This document shows positions 9,803-18,293 of a DNA stretch of 43,218 nucleotides, in pieces. This stretch comes from Rhodocyclaceae bacterium. GTDB lineage: Bacteria; Pseudomonadota; Gammaproteobacteria; Burkholderiales; Rhodocyclaceae. Position 1 is the stretch's first letter. The number at the start of each line of letters is the position of its first letter. The position numbers were made by a program, and so were the translations under genes. The DNA lies in the NCBI GenBank assembly GCA_013426785.1, contig JACDZI010000022.1, positions 1 to 43,218 of the forward strand, given 5' to 3'. The notes below the pieces were generated by a model. It made no database searches and was not told the DNA's origin. It worked only from the letters and a program-made list of their open reading frames with translations.

Positions 9803-9895
9803 GCCCGCGCACCGCCGTATATCGTGCTCGTGAAGCTGACGCAAGACGCGATCATCGAGCTGAACGTGGTGCATCTTGAAAGTCACCTTTACTGA
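9803..9895 (+). other. Possible short coding remnant between lutC and the DinB-like gene
   Basis: A stop-free stretch in one frame reads PPYIVLVKLTQDAIIELNVV and ends at TGA 9893-9895. It has the look of coding sequence but no ATG. It faintly resembles the start of ParE-like toxins (a Y-x-V-x-L-T pattern); I cannot assign it. It may be a decayed gene or chance. Confidence 0.2.
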
Positions 9896-9903
9896 AGGAT
9901 CGC

Positions 9904-10515
9904 ATGATGAACAAGCCTGATTCGAGTTCCTCCCCGCAGGCGAATCTGGCGGCGCCCGGTGCCGGGTTGCCGCGATTGCAGGCGTTTGTCCTGCGCCATG
10001 TGTTCTTTCCCGCGTTTTGCCGGACAACTTCATGGGAGAAGGCACTCGGGCTGTTTCTACACGAGGGCGAGAGAGTGGCTGAGGCAGCGCAATCTCTTGC
10101 GCCCGAGGCATTGCAGACCCGCGTTCTAATCCGCGCGCCGATGGGCATCGAGGACAGTTCGCGAAACTGGTCGGCGGCGATGGTTCTGGAGCATTTGATC
10201 GAGGTCGGTTCCAGGATTGCGACCGGGGTCGTCGAACTGACGCACGGACAGGCGGTTTCGGTGAAGGCGGATATCGCGGACGTGAAACCCAAGGGCCAAA
10301 ACAACGAGGGCATCGTTGCTGCGTATCGGGTGTTTCTGGAGGATTACCAAGACAGGTTGGTGCATCAAACCGGAAACCGCAATGCGCAAAATACTGCACC
10401 CCATCCCTGGTTCGGTGACTTGACTCCGCAGCGCTGGGTTTGCCTCGGGGCCATTCACCAGCAGATTCACCGCCGCCAAATGGATCGGGTCATCGCCGGC
10501 TTGCTGCAAGGCTAA
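9904..10515 (+). CDS. DinB/YfiT-like putative metalloenzyme
   Basis: A 203-residue soluble protein. The segments MVLEHLIEVG (about residues 93-102) and HPWFGDLTPQRW followed by HQQIHRRQM near the C-terminus resemble the DinB/YfiT four-helix fold, in which three histidines bind a metal. Members are thiol-dependent transferases or hydrolases of mostly unknown substrate. GAAGGA stands 5 bases before the first of two adjacent ATGs. It stands alone after lutABC. Confidence 0.6.
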   Translation: MMNKPDSSSSPQANLAAPGAGLPRLQAFVLRHVFFPAFCRTTSWEKALGLFLHEGERVAEAAQSLAPEALQTRVLIRAPMGIEDSSRNWSAAMVLEHLIEVGSRIATGVVELTHGQAVSVKADIADVKPKGQNNEGIVAAYRVFLEDYQDRLVHQTGNRNAQNTAPHPWFGDLTPQRWVCLGAIHQQIHRRQMDRVIAGLLQG

Positions 10516-10734
10516 CGCCAAAGGGGGCTCAATAAATGCCTGAAACTACTCCCACGTTCCCGTCGGAGTGTTCGTGAAGATTACTGTCGGCCCAGTCTGC
10601 GATTTCTCCGCGTAGCGGCTTCGCCCAACCCACCGGGGTGCATCTGTCCGTAATCGAGGGCGTGTGAAGCCTTGTCAACCCGCCGCCGCCGGTCGGCGTT
10701 ACTGTCTCCAGAGCCACAACGGAACGGAGACACC
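10516..10734. other. 219-bp intergenic region with no recognised gene
   Basis: Contains only short open frames. A central patch, GCGGCTTCGCCCAACCCACC on the plus strand, reads VGWAKPLRG on the minus strand and resembles fragments often found between genes in many proteobacteria; I do not recognise a functional element. No terminator or RNA gene is evident. Confidence 0.4.
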
Positions 10735-11112
10735 ATGTACGCCCGCATCAAATTCATCAGCCCCGGTTCCCCCGAAAAGTATTCCTGGGTGATCGACACC
10801 GAGCGTGAGACGGTCGACCACTGGCAGCATGCCCACCCCGAGGCGGAAGACCTGATCGTTACCCCGCTGGACGACGGCGAGGGCCTCGAAGCCCTTTACT
10901 GGCAGAAGTGCCTGTACCACGATGTGTTCTTCGAGCGTTCTAGCTGCCCTGAAGTGCGGGCGAATGGCGAAGCCGAGTTGCGGGAAATCCTCGAACTTGC
11001 GGGTCGCCTGGTCAAGAGCCGCGCCAGCGAGTTGTGGAACCGTTGCATGGCCTTCCGCTTTGGCAGTGACCCCTTGACGCGTGGCGAGTACAGCCATCGC
11101 CTGCCGACATAA
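10735..11112 (+). CDS. Small protein of unknown function
   Basis: 125 residues, no signal peptide or membrane segment, rich in acidic residues and with a few tryptophans. I do not recognise the family. The ATG at 10735 has a GGA-rich ribosome site (ACGGAGACACC) directly before it, which makes it better than the upstream ATG at 10672. It ends 33 bases from the convergent P-type ATPase gene, and a 24-bp dispersed element lies in that gap. Confidence 0.7.
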   Translation: MYARIKFISPGSPEKYSWVIDTERETVDHWQHAHPEAEDLIVTPLDDGEGLEALYWQKCLYHDVFFERSSCPEVRANGEAELREILELAGRLVKSRASELWNRCMAFRFGSDPLTRGEYSHRLPT

Positions 11113-11118
11113 GCCGTA

Positions 11119-11142
11119 AAAAGTCGGCGCTGGCAGGACGGC
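11119..11142 (-). repeat. 24-bp dispersed element, copy 5
   Basis: One difference (position 8). It fills most of the 32-bp gap between two convergent genes. Confidence 0.92.
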
Positions 11143-11144
11143 CC

Positions 11145-13766
11145 CTACTGGCGGCGCAGCGCCTTCTCGACTTCGATCACCAGCAGCGCGACCCCGCCGC
11201 AGGCGAGGATTTCCAGCCAGGACCGTGCCCCGATCGGGGCCGTGCCGAAGAGCTGGTGGAACAGCGGCAGGTAGGTGAACAGCAACTGTAATACGATCAT
11301 CGTCCCGGCCCCCGCCCACACCCAGGGGTTGGAAAAAGGCGCCACGGTCCAGAGCGGACGCGTCAGCGAACGGCAGTTGAACAGATAGACGATCTCGATC
11401 ATCACGAAGACATTCACCGCGATGCTGCGCGCCTCGGCCAGTGGTGCACCGCGTTCCAGCGCCAGCAGGAACAGGCCGAACGAGCCGGCCAGCATGAGGA
11501 TGCCGACCAGCACGATGCGGCCGACCAGCACGCCGTCGAGGATGGGCGCTGCGGGTGGGCGCGGCGGGCGGCGCATGACCTTGCCTTCCACCGGCTCGAA
11601 GGCCAGCGGCAGCCCCAGCAGCACGGCGGTGGTCATATTGATCCAGAGGATCTGCAGCGGCGTGATCGGCAGCGTCGCGCCTGCGACGACGGCGGCGAGG
11701 ATGACCAGTCCTTCACCGATGTTGGTCGGCAGCGTCCAGGTGATGAATTTGACGATGTTGTCGAAGATGCCGCGCCCTTCCTTGACCGCCGCCTCGATGG
11801 TGGCGAAGTTGTCGTCGGTGAGCACCATCGCCGCCGCTTCCTTGGCCACATCGGTGCCGCCCAGCCCCATGGCGATGCCGATGTCGGCGGCCTTCAGTGC
11901 CGGGGCGTCGTTCACGCCGTCGCCGGTCATGGCAACAATTTCGCCATTGGCCTGTAAAGCCTGGACAAGGCGCAGCTTCTGTTCCGGTTCGACGCGGGCG
12001 AAGACGTCGCTGTCACGCACGACAATGGCGAGCGCCGCATCGTCGAGCGCGGCGAGCTGCCGGCCGGTCAGCGCGCGCCCCGCACCCTCGATCAGGTTCA
12101 TCTGGCGCGCGATGGCCAGCGCCGTCTCGGCATGGTCGCCGGTGATCATCTTGACGCGGATGCCGGCGGCGTGGCAGGCCTTCACCGCCGCGATGGCGCG
12201 CGGGCGCGGCGGGTCGATCATGCCGACGAGGCCAAGGAAAGTCAGGCCGGATGCGAGGTCGCTGGCCTGCAATAAGTCGGCGCTGGCGGGACGGCGACAG
12301 AGGGCCAAGACACGCTGGCCCTGCCGCGCCAGATCGACCGCCACCGCTTCGATGGCGGCTTGATCCACGCCGTCGCAGGCCGGCAGCAGTTTTTCCAGAG
12401 CGCCCTTGGCGTAGATGATGCGCTCGCCTTCAATTGTGTGCAGGGTGGCCATGGTCTGGCGCGAGGCATCGAAGGGCAGTTCGTCGAGCCGGGGCGCGGT
12501 GGCGGTAACGCCGGCCTTGTGCGCCGCGACGATCAGCGCCGCTTCGGTGGGGTCGCCGGTGATCTGCCACTGGTCTTTGGCCTGGTGCAGGCCGGCATCG
12601 TTGCACAGCAGGCCGGCCAGTAAAGCTTCCCGCGCCGTCCCGCCCGCGCCGACTTTTTGACCATTGATGCGCAACTCGCCTTCGGGCACATAACCGTGGC
12701 CGGTGAGCTCGTAAAGCTGCCCGGCCGCCCAGAGCGCGCGCACCGTCATGGAGTTTTCGGTGAGCGTGCCGGTCTTGTCCGAGCAGATCACCGTGGTGCT
12801 GCCGAGCGCCTCGACCGCCGGCAGGTGGCGCACGATGGCGCGACGTTTCGCCATGCGCGAAACGCCGATCGCCAGCGTGATGGTGATGGCGGCCGGCAGG
12901 CCTTCGGGAATCGCGCCGACGGCGAGGGCCACCGCCGCCATGAACATGGCGAAGGCGGTTTCGCCGCGCGCCAGGCCGATGACGAAGGTCAGCGCGGCGA
13001 GGCCGAGGATCGTCCACAACAGCACGCCGGCGAAGGACGCCATCTTGCGCGTCAGCGGCGTATCGAGGTCGGGCGCGCTGGCGATCAGGTGGGCGATGCG
13101 GCCGGTTTCGGTGCCACCGCCGGTGGCCACCACCAGCCCCATGCCCTGACCTCCGACGATGGTCGTGCCGGCATAGGCCATGTTGCGCCGGTCGGCCAAG
13201 CGCGTGTCGGCGGGCAGGGGTTGGTGGTGCTTATCGATCGGCAGCGATTCGCCGGTGAGGGCTGCTTCGACGGTGCGCAGTTCCTTGCCGTGTAGCAGGC
13301 GCAGGTCGGCCGGCACCTTGTCGCCGGCGGCCAGCACTACCACGTCGCCAGGCACCAGATGCACGGCATCCATGCGCCGCCGCTGGCCGGAACGGAGCAC
13401 GGTTACGTCGGTGGCGACGCTGTGGGCCAGCGCGGCCAGTGCGGCGGTGGCCTTGCCCTCCTGCAAGTAACCGATGGCGGCATTGACGATGACGACGCCG
13501 AGGATCACGCCGGCATCGACCCATTCACCGAGGAAGGCGGTCACGAGGCCCGCGGCGATCAGCACCAGCACCAGCGGCGCGGCCAGTTGTGCGGCCAGCC
13601 GTTGCCACGCGCTCATGCCGGGGTGGGCCGGCGGTCGGTTCGGCCCGTGGCGCATCAAACGCGCCGCCGCTTCTTTGTCCGTCAGCCCGCTGGCGGCATC
13701 GGCGTCATGATGCGCGAGGGCCGCTTCATTGTCGAGCGCATGCCAGTCGGGCGTATTCATATTCAT
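11145..13766 (-). CDS. Cation-transporting P-type ATPase (P2 type)
   Basis: 873 residues. All P-type hallmarks are present: ALTGES (actuator domain), AIPEGLP in membrane helix 4, SDKTGTLT with the phosphorylated Asp at about residue 330, and TGDGVNDAPAL near 613, followed by a C-terminal bundle of membrane helices. The PEGLP motif and overall order place it with Ca/Na-type P2 pumps; the transported ion is not decided by sequence here. Two dispersed elements lie in the nucleotide-binding domain (KVGAGGTA near 370, CRRPASADLL near 490). The ATG at 13766 overlaps the stop of the upstream antiporter (ATGA). The same frame stays open back to 15530, but that part is a shadow of the antiporter gene. 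Confidence 0.93.
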   Translation of the reverse strand: MNMNTPDWHALDNEAALAHHDADAASGLTDKEAAARLMRHGPNRPPAHPGMSAWQRLAAQLAAPLVLVLIAAGLVTAFLGEWVDAGVILGVVIVNAAIGYLQEGKATAALAALAHSVATDVTVLRSGQRRRMDAVHLVPGDVVVLAAGDKVPADLRLLHGKELRTVEAALTGESLPIDKHHQPLPADTRLADRRNMAYAGTTIVGGQGMGLVVATGGGTETGRIAHLIASAPDLDTPLTRKMASFAGVLLWTILGLAALTFVIGLARGETAFAMFMAAVALAVGAIPEGLPAAITITLAIGVSRMAKRRAIVRHLPAVEALGSTTVICSDKTGTLTENSMTVRALWAAGQLYELTGHGYVPEGELRINGQKVGAGGTAREALLAGLLCNDAGLHQAKDQWQITGDPTEAALIVAAHKAGVTATAPRLDELPFDASRQTMATLHTIEGERIIYAKGALEKLLPACDGVDQAAIEAVAVDLARQGQRVLALCRRPASADLLQASDLASGLTFLGLVGMIDPPRPRAIAAVKACHAAGIRVKMITGDHAETALAIARQMNLIEGAGRALTGRQLAALDDAALAIVVRDSDVFARVEPEQKLRLVQALQANGEIVAMTGDGVNDAPALKAADIGIAMGLGGTDVAKEAAAMVLTDDNFATIEAAVKEGRGIFDNIVKFITWTLPTNIGEGLVILAAVVAGATLPITPLQILWINMTTAVLLGLPLAFEPVEGKVMRRPPRPPAAPILDGVLVGRIVLVGILMLAGSFGLFLLALERGAPLAEARSIAVNVFVMIEIVYLFNCRSLTRPLWTVAPFSNPWVWAGAGTMIVLQLLFTYLPLFHQLFGTAPIGARSWLEILACGGVALLVIEVEKALRRQ
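12272..12295 (-). repeat. 24-bp dispersed element, copy 6
   Basis: One difference (position 23). Inside the P-type ATPase nucleotide-binding domain, read as RRPASADLL. Confidence 0.9.
12634..12657 (+). repeat. 24-bp dispersed element, copy 7
   Basis: One difference (position 12). Inside the same P-type ATPase gene, in the opposite orientation to copy 6 and read as KVGAGGTA. Confidence 0.9.
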
Positions 13767-15520
13767 GATGGCGGATCGGTGTTTTCCTCGACCTGGCCGG
13801 CGGCGGCATAGTAGTCGCGCAGCGAGGCATAGCGCGCGGCCCGCGCCGAACGGACGCGCAGGATGGCGCGCCCCATCGGGATGCCGACCTGGGTGAGCGT
13901 CTCGGCGGCGATCATCAGGCTGCCTTCGAGCACTTCGGGAATCACCTCGGTAGCGCCGGCTTTTTTCAGCCGCGCGACATCCGCCTCGTCCGGCGCGCGC
14001 ACGATCACCGGCAGGTCCGCCCGACTGGACCGCACCTTGGCGACGACGCGCTCGGCCGAGTGCACATCCGGGTAAGCCACCACCAGGGCGCGGGCGCGCG
14101 CGAGGCCGGCCGCCTGCAATACTTCGGCCCGGTCGGCGCTGCCGAACACTAGTCGTCCGCCCGCGGGCACCTTCCGCTTCAACTGCTGCGGATCGATGTC
14201 CAGTGCGAGGAAGGGGATGTTCTCGGCGGCGAGGAATTCGGCGATGCGTCCGCCGGTGCGGCCATACCCGCAGATGATAACGTGCTGTTGCAGGCCGAAA
14301 CCGGCCACGGCGATGTCGTGGATGGCCTTGGCCTGGTGCGCCCAATCGCCATGCACCAGCTTGCCGGAGAAGCGCGCGGCCCGCTCGATCAGGAAGGGTG
14401 CGAGGAACATCGAGATCAGCATGGCGGCGAGGGTGACCTGGAAAATATCCTTGGAGACCAGCTTCAGTTCGAAGGCCAGCCCGATCAGTACCAGCCCGAA
14501 CTCGCCGGCCTGGGCCAGTTGCGCGGCCGTGCGCAGGGCGATGTCGTAGGTGCTTTTCGCCAGCCGGGCAATGATGAAGACCACGGCGCCCTTGCCGACG
14601 ACCACCAGCACGACGGCCAGCAGCAGGCGGTGCAGGTTGGCCAGTACGAAACTGACGTCGAGCTGCATCCCGACGGTGATGAAGAACAGTCCCAGCAGCA
14701 TGTCGCGGAACGGCCTGATATCGGCTTCCACCTGATGGCGATAGATGGTTTCGGAGATCAGCATGCCGCCGATGAAGGCCCCCAGCGCCAGCGACAGGCC
14801 GGCGCGGCCGGTGACATAGGCCAGGCCGATCACCAGCAGCAGCGTGGCCAGCACGAACAGTTCCTCGGAACGCTGGTGCGCGACCACGTCGAAAATCCTG
14901 CGGATCCACTTCTGGCCGGCCCACACCAGCACGGCCATGACGACCGCTGCCTGCGTTAGCGCGAGGGCCAGCGAGCCCGGCAGGTCCTCGGTGGGCTGTG
15001 CCAGTGCCGGCAGCAGGATCAGGCAGGGCACCACGGCGATGTCCTGGAACAGCAGCACGCCCATGGTTTGCCGGCCCGAGCGCGAATGCAGCTCGAAGCG
15101 TTCCGACAACATCTTGGCGACGATGGCAGTGGAGGACATCGAGATCGCCAGCCCGACCGCCAATCCGGCACGCCAGCCCTGGGCGTAGCCGAACCAGGTG
15201 ACCAGCCCGGCGCATAGTGCGGTGATCAGGAGTTGCGCTGCGCCGAAGCCGAACACCATGCGGCGCATGCTCTGCAATTTTTGCAGGCTGAATTCGAGGC
15301 CGATGGAAAACATCAGGAACACCACGCCGAACTCGGCGAGCATCTCGACCTGGTGGTTTTCTTCGAGGGCTTGCAGGCCATGCGGGCCCAGCAGGATGCC
15401 GATGGTCAGGTAGGCCAGCGTGGCCGGCACCCGGAAACGCCGCGCCACTGCCAGGGCGACCACGGCCGCCGCGAGCAGGATCATGAGAATGAACAACTGA
15501 CCATACATGGGAACGATCAT
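13763..15520 (-). CDS. KefB-like monovalent cation:proton antiporter (CPA2) with TrkA-N domain
   Basis: 585 residues: about 12 hydrophobic segments to about residue 385 (FLMFSIGLEFSLQKL and SLALGAFIGGMLIS are typical of CPA2), then a RCK/TrkA-N nucleotide-binding domain starting near residue 410 (HVIICGYGRTGGRIAEFLA) and a shorter C-terminal region. It should exchange K+ or Na+ for protons across the inner membrane, with the TrkA-N domain sensing NAD(H) or a thiol adduct. It is translationally coupled to the P-type ATPase by an ATGA overlap. A second ATG (MYGQ) four codons in is an alternative start. Confidence 0.93.
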   Translation of the reverse strand: MIVPMYGQLFILMILLAAAVVALAVARRFRVPATLAYLTIGILLGPHGLQALEENHQVEMLAEFGVVFLMFSIGLEFSLQKLQSMRRMVFGFGAAQLLITALCAGLVTWFGYAQGWRAGLAVGLAISMSSTAIVAKMLSERFELHSRSGRQTMGVLLFQDIAVVPCLILLPALAQPTEDLPGSLALALTQAAVVMAVLVWAGQKWIRRIFDVVAHQRSEELFVLATLLLVIGLAYVTGRAGLSLALGAFIGGMLISETIYRHQVEADIRPFRDMLLGLFFITVGMQLDVSFVLANLHRLLLAVVLVVVGKGAVVFIIARLAKSTYDIALRTAAQLAQAGEFGLVLIGLAFELKLVSKDIFQVTLAAMLISMFLAPFLIERAARFSGKLVHGDWAHQAKAIHDIAVAGFGLQQHVIICGYGRTGGRIAEFLAAENIPFLALDIDPQQLKRKVPAGGRLVFGSADRAEVLQAAGLARARALVVAYPDVHSAERVVAKVRSSRADLPVIVRAPDEADVARLKKAGATEVIPEVLEGSLMIAAETLTQVGIPMGRAILRVRSARAARYASLRDYYAAAGQVEENTDPPS

Positions 15521-15592
15521 ACCCGCTCACAGGCTAAGGTATGCCCCTTGCTACAATCCCCCTATCCCCTCATTTCTTGTAGGATTTGCGAC

Positions 15593-16951
15593 ATGATTTC
15601 TTCCCCGTTGCGCCGGTTTGTTGCCTGCATGTCGCTGCTGCTTTTGAGCGGTTCCGTCTGGGCCACCGATGGACCGGCCATTGGCGGCATTCCCCTCGAA
15701 TTCTTTTTGTTCGCCTTCACGCTGCTGGGTGTTGCCTTGCTGCACAACCAGACGTTTTATGTCGCCCTGACCGGCGTGCTGGCGGTTGCCATCTACAAAA
15801 TGGCTTTCACCGGTTTCAACACTGGCGCCGGCATAGGCGGATTTGTCGGCCATCTCGGCCATGAGTGGGTGACGCTGGCCAATCTGTTCTGCCTGCTGAT
15901 GGGCTTTGCCATTCTGGCGCGGCATTTCGAAAAGAGCCGTATCCCGGAAATCCTGCCGAAATTCCTGCCCGGCGAATGGAAGGGCGCTTTTGCATTGCTG
16001 GCGATGGTGTGGGTGATCTCCAGCTTCCTCGACAACATCGCGGCGGCGTTGATCGGCGGTGCCATGGCGCACAAGCTGTTCAAGGCCAAGGTGCATATCG
16101 GTTACCTCGCCGGCATCGTGGCGGCCTCGAATGCTGGCGGCGCATTTTCGGTAGTGGGGGATACCACCACCACCATGATGTGGATCGCCGGTGTCCATCC
16201 GGGGGCTGTCTTCGAGGCCATCCTCGCCTCGGCCATTGCCCTGGCCATTTCCGGCTACTTTGCGGCCAAGCAGCAGCATGCCTATTCGCCCATCCTGGCG
16301 CATTCCCATGAACATGTCCATGTCGATTGGGGCCGCATCTTTGTCGTGACCATGATTCTGGTTTTTGCGATGGTCACCAACATCGTCGTGAATACGCACT
16401 ACACGGCGAGCAGCGACAGCTTCCCCTTCATCGGGGTCGCGGTCTGGACGGCAATCATCCTCACCATCCCGGTACGGCGCCACGACTGGGAAGTGCTGGG
16501 TGAGTCGCTGAAGGGCACCTTCTTCCTGCTGTTCCTCGTCACCACCGCCTCGATGATGCCGGTGGAAACGCTCCCGGCGGCTTCCTGGCATACCGCTTTT
16601 GGCCTGGGCTTCGTTTCCGCCGTGTTCGACAATATTCCGCTGACCGCGCTGGCGATCAAACAGGACGGCTACGACTGGGGCTTTCTTGCCTTCGGGGTCG
16701 GTTACGGCGGCTCGATGCTGTGGTTCGGTTCATCGGCCGGCGTCGCGTTGTCGAACATGTACCCGGAGGCCAAGTCGGCCGGCCGCTGGCTGCGGCATGG
16801 CTGGCACGTCGCCGTTGCCTACATTGTCGGCTTCATGGCCATGGTGCTGCTGGTCGGCTGGCATCCGCAACCGATCAACAAGGGCGCCACCCCCGTGCAT
16901 GGCCAGACCGAACATATCGCCGTCCCGCCAGCGCCGACTTTTGAAAAGTAG
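15593..16951 (+). CDS. NhaD/ArsB-type (ion transporter superfamily) sodium:proton antiporter-like carrier
   Basis: 452 residues with a signal-like N-terminus (to about residue 26, SGSVWATDG) and about 11 hydrophobic segments. The repeated half-motifs ISSFLDNIAAALIGG and SAVFDNIPLTALAI are the two polar-residue loops of the NhaD/citrate-transporter superfamily. A His-rich loop (HSHEHVHVDW) may bind a metal or sense pH. The ATG at 15593 follows TGTAGGATTTGCG; the frame is open further upstream only through the divergent antiporter. The last ten codons come from a dispersed element ([10 protein letters not shown]). Confidence 0.85.
   Translation: MISSPLRRFVACMSLLLLSGSVWATDGPAIGGIPLEFFLFAFTLLGVALLHNQTFYVALTGVLAVAIYKMAFTGFNTGAGIGGFVGHLGHEWVTLANLFCLLMGFAILARHFEKSRIPEILPKFLPGEWKGAFALLAMVWVISSFLDNIAAALIGGAMAHKLFKAKVHIGYLAGIVAASNAGGAFSVVGDTTTTMMWIAGVHPGAVFEAILASAIALAISGYFAAKQQHAYSPILAHSHEHVHVDWGRIFVVTMILVFAMVTNIVVNTHYTASSDSFPFIGVAVWTAIILTIPVRRHDWEVLGESLKGTFFLLFLVTTASMMPVETLPAASWHTAFGLGFVSAVFDNIPLTALAIKQDGYDWGFLAFGVGYGGSMLWFGSSAGVALSNMYPEAKSAGRWLRHGWHVAVAYIVGFMAMVLLVGWHPQPINKGATPVHGQTEHIAVPPAPTFEK
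16919..16942 (+). repeat. 24-bp dispersed element, copy 8
   Basis: Exact match. It forms the C-terminus of the NhaD-like carrier (AVPPAPTF, then EK and stop) and its last bases run into the likely TTG start of the next gene. Confidence 0.95.
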
Positions 16952-18293
16952 GCTAACGCTACTACTGTTGTTGATCCCCTTGCCTGCCTTGGCGGCGGGC
17001 AGCGGGGTGGTGGGCGAGAACCTCCTCTGGCTGGCGCTGATCCTGATGTCGGCGCGCCTGTTCGCCCCGCTTGCCCAGCGCATCGGCTTTCCCGCTGTGC
17101 TCGGCGAACTGCTGCTAGGTGTGGTGCTCGGCAACCTGTCCCTGCTCGGCATCGGCCTGTTCGATAGCATTGCGCAGGACCCGATCATCGCCTTCATCGC
17201 CGAACTCGGCGTGATCGTGCTGCTGCTGCAGATCGGCCTCGAAACGCGGCTGGCCGACCTGGTGAAAGTCGGCGCCAGCGCCACGGCGGTGGGCGTGGTC
17301 GGCATCGTGCTGCCCTTCATTCTGGGTGCGTATCTGGTCGGGCCGTGGCTGCTGCCGGGCCAGTCGCAGAACACCTATCTGTTCCTTGGCGCGACACTGT
17401 CTGCCACCTCGGTGGGCATCACCGGCCGCGTCTTCCGCGACCTCGGCAAGCTCGGCACGCCGGCCGCACGCATCGTGCTGGGCGCGGCGGTGATCGACGA
17501 CGTGCTGGGGCTGGTCATCCTCGCCGTGGTCTCCAGCCTGGTGCAGGCCGGCTCGGTCAGCGTCGGTGAAGTGTCGTGGATCATCGCCCAGGCGGTGCTG
17601 TTCCTCGGTGGCAGCATCTGGCTTGGTCGCCTGATCGCGCCGCATTCCTCGCGCTGGCTGGCACGCCTCGATGCCGGCCCGTCGATGTTATTCGCCCAGG
17701 TGTTGGCGACGGCGCTGGCGCTGGCCTGGCTGGCGCATGCGATCGGGCTGGCACCGATCATCGGTGCCTTCGCCGCCGGCCTGTTGTTCGAGCCACTGTT
17801 CCTCAAGGATTTCGATACGCCGCGTATCGTGCAGGAAATCGAACCGCTGATGCGCGAGCCGGACAGCCGCGCCCTGATGGATCGGCTGCTGCCCATCCTC
17901 ACCCGGCATACCGGCCACCAGCACGAGCACATGATCGAGCCGATCGGCTATTTCTTCGTGCCGGTGTTCTTCGTGCTCACCGGCATGCAGGTCGACCTGG
18001 CCACGCTGGCTGACCCGAAGATCGTCGCTATCGCCCTGGGTGTGACGGCCGCCGCTGTGGTCGGCAAACTCGCCGCTGGCTTCTTCGCCGGCAGCGCGGG
18101 CAAGTGGGTGGTCGGCTGGGGCATGGTGCCGCGCGGCGAGGTGGGCCTGATCTTCGCCATGGTCGGCAAGCAACTCGGCGTGATGGACGAGGCGATGTTC
18201 TCGGTGATCGTCATCATGGTCATCCTCACCACGCTGATCACCCCGCCGGTGCTGACGGCGCTGCTGCGCCGTTCTGCCAGCGCCGACTTTTAG
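16941..18293 (+). CDS. Second CPA2-family cation:proton antiporter (no TrkA-N domain)
   Basis: About 450 residues, hydrophobic almost throughout, with the CPA2 pattern VIVLLLQIGLET, GATLSATSVGITGRVFRDLG and GLAPIIGAFAAGLLFEP. Unlike the KefB-like protein it has no C-terminal nucleotide-binding domain. No ATG is available near the N-terminus. The TTG at 16941 gives a proper signal-like start (KSRLTLLLLLIPLPALAAG) and overlaps the preceding gene by 11 bases; a TTG at 16968 with AGTAGG upstream is an alternative. Its stop is inside a dispersed element and overlaps the stop of the convergent Doc gene. Confidence 0.85.
   Translation: MKSRLTLLLLLIPLPALAAGSGVVGENLLWLALILMSARLFAPLAQRIGFPAVLGELLLGVVLGNLSLLGIGLFDSIAQDPIIAFIAELGVIVLLLQIGLETRLADLVKVGASATAVGVVGIVLPFILGAYLVGPWLLPGQSQNTYLFLGATLSATSVGITGRVFRDLGKLGTPAARIVLGAAVIDDVLGLVILAVVSSLVQAGSVSVGEVSWIIAQAVLFLGGSIWLGRLIAPHSSRWLARLDAGPSMLFAQVLATALALAWLAHAIGLAPIIGAFAAGLLFEPLFLKDFDTPRIVQEIEPLMREPDSRALMDRLLPILTRHTGHQHEHMIEPIGYFFVPVFFVLTGMQVDLATLADPKIVAIALGVTAAAVVGKLAAGFFAGSAGKWVVGWGMVPRGEVGLIFAMVGKQLGVMDEAMFSVIVIMVILTTLITPPVLTALLRRSASADF
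18268..18291 (+). repeat. 24-bp dispersed element, copy 9
   Basis: Two differences (positions 6 and 8). It ends the antiporter (RRSASADF, stop) and also reaches the stop of the Doc toxin on the other strand: TAG at 18291-18293 and, on the minus strand, TAA at 18292-18290. Confidence 0.9.

Noticed and set aside
14151-14163. Possible further copy of the 24-bp element (GTCGGCGCTG in the KefB-like gene)
   Set aside because: Only the ten central bases match; the AAAA end and the outer block are absent, which is expected by chance in GC-rich DNA.
11145-15530. A single 1461-codon open frame that could be read as a fusion of an unknown N-terminal half to the P-type ATPase
   Set aside because: The part upstream of 13766 is a shadow of the KefB-like antiporter in another frame: it is Arg/Gly/Pro/Ala-rich and without domains, while the antiporter frame is fully conserved and its stop overlaps the ATPase ATG.
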